In this document: positions 58,218-64,000 of the stretch, in pieces
Layout of the letters: each line of letters opens with the position of its first letter
Position numbering within the stretch: the first letter of the stretch is position 1
From: Rhinopithecus roxellana
Taxonomy: Eukaryota > Chordata > Mammalia > Primates > Cercopithecidae
Direction: 5' to 3'
NCBI RefSeq assembly: GCF_007565055.1
Contig: NC_044557.1
Location: 70,646,095 to 70,710,094 of the forward strand
DNA length: 64,000 nt
Notes under the pieces: generated by a model
What the model was told of the DNA's origin: nothing
The model's input: the letters and a program-made list of their open reading frames with translations, nothing else
The model's database searches: none
Position numbers and translations under genes: made by a program

Positions 58218-59233
58218 ATGGGGAAAAAGCAGGGCAGAAAAGCTGGAAATTCAAAAAATAAGAGCGCATCTCCCCCTGCAAAGGAGCGCAGCCCATCGCC
58301 AGCAACGGTTCAAAGCTGGTCAGAGAATGACTTTGACGAGATGAGAGAAGAAGGCTTCAGTCCATCAAACTTCTCAGAGCTAAAGGAGGAGTTACGTACC
58401 CAGTGCAAAGAAACTAAAAATCTTGAAAAAAGAGTGGAAGAATTGACAGCTAGACTAATTAATGCAGAGAAGGTCATAAACGAAATGACAGAGATGAAAA
58501 CATGACACGAGAAATATGTGACAAATGCACAAGCTTCAGTAACCGACTCGATCAACTGGAAGAAAGAGTATCAGCGATTGAGGATCAAATGAATGAAATG
58601 AAGCGAGAAGAGAAACCAAAAGCAAAAAGAAGAAAAAGAAATGAACAAAGCCTGCAAGAAGTATGGGATTATGTAAAAAGACCAAATCTACGTCTGATTG
58701 GGGTGCCTGAAAGTGAGGGGGAAAATGGAACCAAGTTGGAAAACACTCTTCAGGATATCATCCAGGAGAACTTCCCCAACCTAGTAGGGCAGGCCAACAT
58801 TCAAATTCAGGAAATACAGAGAACGCCACAAAGATACTCCTCGAGAAGAGCAACTCCAAGACACATAATTGCCAGATTCACCAAAGTTGAAATGAAGGAA
58901 AGAATCTTAAGGGCAGCCAGAGAGAAAGGTCGGGTTACCCACAAAGGGAAGCCCATCAGACTAACAGCAGACCTCTCGGCAGAAACTCTACAAGCCAGAA
59001 GAGAGTGGGGGCCAATATTCAACGTTCTTAAAGAAAAGAATTTTCAACCCAGAATTTCATATCCAGCCAAACTAAGTTTCATAAGTGAAGGAGAAATAAA
59101 ATCCTTTACAGATAAGCAAATGCTTAGAGATTTTGTCACCACCAGGCCTGCCTTACAAGAGACCCTGAAGGAAGCCCTAAACATGGAAAGGAACAACCGG
59201 TACCAGCCATTGCAAAAACATGCCAAAATGTAA
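58218..59233 (+). pseudogene. L1-B ORF1 (RNA-binding chaperone), one frameshift
   Basis: The ORF1 protein trimerises on L1 RNA. It has an N-terminal coiled coil, an RRM and a C-terminal domain. The reading frame from ATG 58218 ('MGKKQGRKAGNSKNKSASPP') runs 95 codons and ends at TGA 58503-58505. A second frame starts at 58502 and runs 243 codons to 59233 with the rest of the coiled coil ('QLEERVSAIEDQMNEMKREE'), the RRM and the CTD ('RISYPAKLSFISEGEIKSF'). Total span 1016 nt is one base short of the 1017 nt expected for a 338-residue ORF1, so a single base was lost near 58501. The two frames overlap as ATGA. Otherwise well conserved. Confidence 0.93.
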
Positions 59234-59296
59234 AGACCATGGATGCTAGGAAGAAACTGCATCAACTAACGAGCAAAATAACCAGTTAATATCATA

Positions 59297-62200
59297 ATGG
59301 CAGGATCAAGTTCACACATAACAATATTAACCTTAAATGTTAATGGACTAAATGCTCCAATTAAAAGACACAGACTGGCAAACTGGATAAAGAGTCAAGA
59401 CCCATCAGTCTGCTGTATTCAGGAGACCCATCTCACATGCAGAGACATACATAGGCTCAAAATAAAGGGATGGAGGAAGATCTACCAAGCAAATGGAGAA
59501 CAAAAAAAAGCAGGGGTTTCAATCCTAGTCTCGGATAAAATAGACTTTAAACCATCAAAGATCAAAAGAGACAAAGACCATTACATAATGGTAAAGGGAT
59601 CAATTCAACAGGAAGAGCTAACTATCCTAAATATATATGCACCCAACACAGGAGCACCCAGATTCATAAAGCAAGTCCTTAGAGACATACAAAGAGACTT
59701 AGACTCCCATACAATAATAATGGGAGACTTCAACACTCCACTGTCAACATTAGACAGATCAACGAGACAGAAAGTTCACAAGGATATCCAGGAATTGAAC
59801 TCATCTCTGCACCAAGCGGACCTAATAGACATCTATAGAACTCTCCACCCCAAATCAACAGAATATACATTCTTCTCAGCACCACATCGGACTTATTCCA
59901 AAATTGACCACATAATTGGAAGTAAAGCACTCCTCAGCAAATGTAAAAGAACAGAAATTATAACAAACTGTCTCTCAGACCACAGTGCAATCAAACTAGA
60001 ACTCAGGATTAAGAAACTCAATCAAAACCACTCAACTACATGGAAACTGAACAACCTGCTCCTGAATGACTACTGGGTACATAACGAAATGAAGGCAGAA
60101 ATAAAGATGTTCTTTGAAACCAATGAGAACTAAGATACAACATACCAGAATCTCTGGGACACATTTAAAGCAGTGTGTAGAGGGAAATTTATAGCACTAA
60201 ATGCCCACAAGAGAAAGCTGGAAAGATCTAAAATTGACACTCTAACATCACAATTAAAAGAACTGGAGAAGCAAGAGCAAACACATTCAAAAGCTAGCAG
60301 AAGGCAAGAAATAACTAAGATCAGAGCAGAACTGAAGGAGATAGAGACACAAAAAACCCTCCAAAAAATCAATGATTCCAGGAGTTGGTTTTTTGAAAAA
60401 AATCAACAAAATTGACAGACCGCTAGCAAGACTAATAAAGAAGAAAAGAGAGAAGAATCAAATAGACGCAGTAAAAAATGATAAAGGGGATATCACCACC
60501 GACCCCACAGAAATACAAACTACCATCAGAGAATACTATAAACACCTCTACGCAAATCAACTAGAAAATCTAGAAGAAATGGATAATTTCCTGGACACTT
60601 ACACTCTTCCAAGACTAAACCAGGAAGAAGTTGAATCCCTAAATAGACCAATAGCAGGCTCTGAAATTGAGTCAACAATCAATAGCCTACCCACCAAAAA
60701 AAGTCCAGGACCAGATGGATTCACAGCTGAATTCTACCAGAGGTACAAGGAGGAGCTGGTACCATTCCTTCTGAAACTATTCCAATCAATAGAAAAAGAG
60801 GGAATCCTCCCTAACTCATTTTATGAGGCCAACATCATCCTGATACCAAAGCCTGGCAGAGACACAACAGAAAAAGAAAATTTCAGACCAATATCCCTGA
60901 TGAACATCGATGCAAAAATCCTCAATAAAATACTGGCAAACCGGATTCAGCAGCACATCAAAAAGCTTATCCACCATGATCAAGTGGGCTTCATCCCTGG
61001 GATGCAAGGCTGGTTCAACATTCACAAATCAATAAACGTAATCCAGCATATAAACAGAACCAAAGACAAGAACCACATGATTATCTCAATAGATGCAGAA
61101 AAGGCTTTTGACAAACTTCAACAGCCCTTCATGCTAAAAACTCTCAATAAATTCAGTATTGATGGAAAGTACCTCAAAATAATAATAGCTATTTATGACA
61201 AACCCACAGCCAATATCATACTGAATGGGCAAAAACTGGAAAAATTCCCTTTGAAAACTGGCACAAGACAGGGATGCCCTCTCTCACCACTCCTATTCAA
61301 CATAGTCTTGGAAGTTCTGGCTAGGGCAATCAGGCAAGAGAAAGAAATAAAGGGTATTCAGTTAGGAAAAGAAGAAGTCAAATTGTCCCTGTTTGCAGAT
61401 GACATGATTGTATATTTAGAAAACCCCATTGTCTCAGCCCAAAAACTCCTTAAGCTGATAAGCAACTTCAGCAAAGTCTCAGGATACAAAATTAATGTGC
61501 AAAAATCACAAGCATTCTTACACACCAGTAATAGACAAACAGAGAGCCAAATCATGAATGAACTTCCATTCACAATTGCTTCAAAGAGAATAAAATACCT
61601 AGGAATCCAACTTACAAGGGATGTAAAGGACCTCTTCAAGGAGAACTACAAACCACTGCTCAGTGAAATCAAAGAGGACACAAACAAATGGAAGAACATA
61701 CCATGCTCATGGATAGGAAGAATCAATATGAAAACGGTCATCCTGCCCAAGGTTATTTATAGATTCAATGCCATCCCCATCAAGCTACCAATGAGTTTCT
61801 TCACAGAATTGGAAAAAACAGCATTAAAGTTCATATGGAACCAAAAAAGAGCCCGCATTGCCAAGACAATCCTAAGTCATAAGAACAAAGCTGGAGGCAT
61901 CACGCTACCTGACTTCAAACTATACTACAAGGCTACAGTAACCAACACAGCATGGTACTGGTACCAAAACAGAGATATAGACCAATGGAACAGAACAGAG
62001 TCCTCAGAAATAATACCACACATCTACAGCCATCTGATCTTTGACAAACCTGAGAGAAACAAGAAATGGGGAAAGGATTCCCTATTTAATAAATGCTGCT
62101 GGGAAAATTGGCTAACCGTAAGTAGAAAGCTGAAACTGGATCCTTTCCTTACTCCTTATACAAAAATTAATTCAAGATGGATTAGAGACTTAAATGTTAG

Positions 62201-63119
62201 ACCTAATACCATAAAAACCCTAGAAGAAAACCTAGGGAATACCATTCAGGACATAGGCATGGGCAAGGACTTCATGTCTAAAACACCAAAAGCAACGGCA
62301 GCAAAAGCCAAAATTGACAAATGGGATCTGATTAGACTAAAGAGCTTTTGCACAGCAAAAGAAACTACCATCAGAGTGAACAGGCAACCTACAGAATGGG
62401 AGAAAATTTTTGCAATCTACTCATCTGACAAAGGGCTAATATCCAGAATCTACAAAGAACTCAAACAAATTTACAAGAAAAAAACAAACAACCCCATCAA
62501 AAAGTGGGCAAAGGATATGAACAGACATTTCTCAAAAGAAGACATTCATACAGCCAACAGACACATGAAAAAATGCTCATCATCACTCACCATCAGAGAG
62601 ATGCAAATCAAAACCACAATGAGATACCATCTCACACCAGTTAGAATGGCAATCATTCAAAAGTCAGTAAACAACAGGTGCTGGAGAGGATGTGGAGAAA
62701 TAGGAACACTTTTACACTGTTAGTGGGATTGTAAACTAGTTCAACCATTATGGTAAACAGTATGGCGATTCCTCAAGGATCTAGAACTAGATGTACCATA
62801 TGACCCAGTCATCCCACTACTGGGTATATACCCAAAGGATTATAAATCATGCTGCTATAAAGACACATGCACACATATGTTTACTGCGGCACTATTCACA
62901 ATAGCAAAGACTTGGAATCAACCCAAATGTCCATCTGTGACAGACTGGATTAAGAAAATGTGGCCCATATACACCATGGAATATTATGCAGCCATAAAAA
63001 AGGATGAGTTTGCGTCCTTTGTAGGGACATGGATGCAGCTGGAAACCATCATTCTTAGCAAACTATCACAAGAACAGAAAACCAAACACCGCATGTTCTC
63101 ACTCATAGGTGCGAACTGA
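59297..63119 (+). pseudogene. L1-B ORF2 (endonuclease and reverse transcriptase), four lesions
   Basis: Total span 3823 nt, one base more than a multiple of three. Residues 1-278 (to TAA 60131-60133) hold the whole endonuclease domain: 'LNVNGLN' (Asn), 'IQETHL' (Glu), 'MGDFNTPLS' (Asp/Asn) and 'SDHSA' (Asp-His). The same frame continues to 60415, where an extra A in an A7 run (60396-60402) shifts it. The RT then reads open for 783 codons (60372-62723), including 'SIDAEKAFDK', 'TGTRQGCPLSPLLFN' and 'SLFADDMIVYLENP' (FADD active site). Stops TAG 62721-62723 and TAA 62754-62756 cut the C-terminal Cys-rich region. Its last piece (62877-63119) is still readable. One codon is also missing near 61730, in frame. 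The spacer to ORF1 is 63 nt. Confidence 0.94.
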
Positions 63120-63377
63120 ACAATGAGATCACTTGGACTCGGGAAGCGGAACATCACACATCGGGGCCTATCATGGGGAGGGGGAAGGGGGGAGGGATTG
63201 CATTGGGAGTTATACCTGATATAAATGACGAATTGATGGGTGCTGACGAGTTGATGGGTGCAGCACACCAACGTGGCACAAGTATACATATGTAACAAAC
63301 CTGCACGTTATGCACATGTACCCTAGAACTTAAAGTATAATTAAAAAATAAATAAGTAAATAAATAAAATAAAAAAT
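63120..63377 (+). other. L1-B 3' UTR and A-rich tail
   Basis: Short L1 3' UTR with a G-rich polypurine tract (63175-63196, four G runs) and the terminal (A)n/(TAAA)n tail at about 63340-63377. The G-rich tract is a family trait able to form a G-quadruplex. Confidence 0.85.
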
Positions 63378-63391
63378 AAAAAGCAGGTGCA

Positions 63392-63755
63392 TACTGTCTA
63401 TTAACTGTATGCCATGGCACTTGGCCTCAAACCAAGTATATTTTTGAAACCCCAAACTAACCTTTAAATATATTTTCAAACACCTTTTAAAAAATGTGTC
63501 AGGGTCAAAAATGTCAAAAGTATTATGACTCCTATGGGTGAAGGGATAAGCTATGATGCTTGAAGTTAGAGGTCTTGGCTTTCACAGGGAAAGACATGCT
63601 TTCTTGTTCGCTTGTAGAAGTTCAGCATTAAGCACTTATCCCAGTTATTAAATGGCATTTGCAGACCACATTGAAAGGCTTCTCTTTATTCATAATAACA
63701 ATATATATTATTTGAGGTTTTTCTCTGTGCTGGACAGTCTGCTGCATGCTTACAT
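63392..63755. other. Unassigned intergenic sequence, possible MIR piece
   Basis: 63690-63755 ('tatttgaggtttttctctgtgctggacagtctgctgcatgc') is weakly MIR-like. The rest is unassigned. Confidence 0.3.
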
Positions 63756-63795
63756 GCACTCTTTTTATTTATTTATTTTTTAATTAATTAATTAA

Positions 63796-64000
63796 TTTTT
63801 GAGATGGAGTTTCACTCTTGTTGCCAGGCTGGAGTGCAATGGTGTGATCTCGGCTCACTGCAACCTCTGCCTCCCAGGTTCAAGCAATTCTGCCTCAGCC
63901 TCTCAAGTAGCTGGGATTACAGGCATGCACCACCACACTCAGCTATTTTTTTTCTATTATAGTAGAAATGGGGGTTTCACCATGTTAGCCAGGCTGGTCT
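63796..64000 (-). mobile_element. Alu SINE, antisense, cut by the window end
   Basis: An AATT-rich tail (63770-63800), then antisense Alu right arm and part of the left arm to the last base of the window. The tail motif (TTAATTAA) suggests a microsatellite in the A-tail. Confidence 0.95.

Larger units (their letters stand above)
57188..63377 (+). mobile_element. L1-B: full-length, relatively young primate L1
   Basis: 6190 bp, starting GGGGGCGGAGCAAGATGGCCG and ending in an A-rich tail. Flanked by a perfect 14-bp target-site duplication, aaaaagcaggtgca (57174-57187 and 63378-63391). 5' UTR, ORF1, spacer, ORF2 and 3' UTR are all in place. I count five lesions that stop both proteins: one in ORF1 and four in ORF2. 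It is an L1PA-type element, perhaps of the Old World monkey branch. It is transcription-competent in principle, but it cannot make a full ORF1p or ORF2p. Confidence 0.97.

Noticed and set aside
57188..63377. Calling L1-B a retrotransposition-competent element
   Set aside because: Both ORFs are interrupted. Even if the A7 indel were an error, nonsense codons at 60131, 62721 and 62754 and the ORF1 frameshift remain.

Overview
The window is primate nuclear DNA from a non-genic, repeat-dense region. Alu and L1 elements are typical primate families, and MIR, L2, HAL1, MER5A, MER1, MaLR (THE1/MST/MLT1) and MLT2 copies fill much of the rest. Three younger Alus (52621-52922, 36632-36967, 31528-31806) carry bases I associate with Old World monkey AluY lineages ('GCTCAAGCC' near the 5' end, 'GATCCGGCC' in the right arm, 'GGCGAGGTGG' in the middle). 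The best guess is therefore a cercopithecine such as macaque or baboon rather than human. That rests on remembered consensus differences and needs an alignment.

Layout. 1-2.7 kb: an Alu, then an old antisense L1M copy broken by an ERV1-type LTR and two Alus. 2.7-14.9 kb: mostly unassigned AT-rich DNA with L2, MIR, MaLR and Alu copies, a MER5A split by an L1, and L1M 3' ends. 14.9-21.3 kb: a long, decayed L1 (L1-A). 21-31 kb: MIR, L1M/HAL1-like pieces, and a MaLR internal region joined to an MLT2 LTR. 31-40 kb: a three-armed Alu, L1M, two Alus and a HAL1-like copy. 40-42 kb: a long antisense L2 reverse-transcriptase remnant. 42-57 kb: Alus, an RPS2 processed pseudogene (43.9-44.2 kb), MIR and L2 pieces, a MaLR LTR, an Alu-split MER1 transposon, and one LTR nested in another. 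57.2-63.4 kb: a full-length L1 (L1-B) with a 14-bp target-site duplication and only a few inactivating lesions. 63.8-64 kb: an Alu cut by the window edge.

I find no host protein-coding exon, tRNA, rRNA or CRISPR array that I can support. The recognisable coding sequence is retroelement-derived (L1 ORF1/ORF2, L2 RT, MaLR internal) or a retrocopy (RPS2). No cooperating gene system is visible. The interest lies in how the insertions are layered and how the elements decayed: microhomology deletions, a microsatellite inside an L1 ORF, a quasi-palindrome inside an LTR, and a composite Alu.
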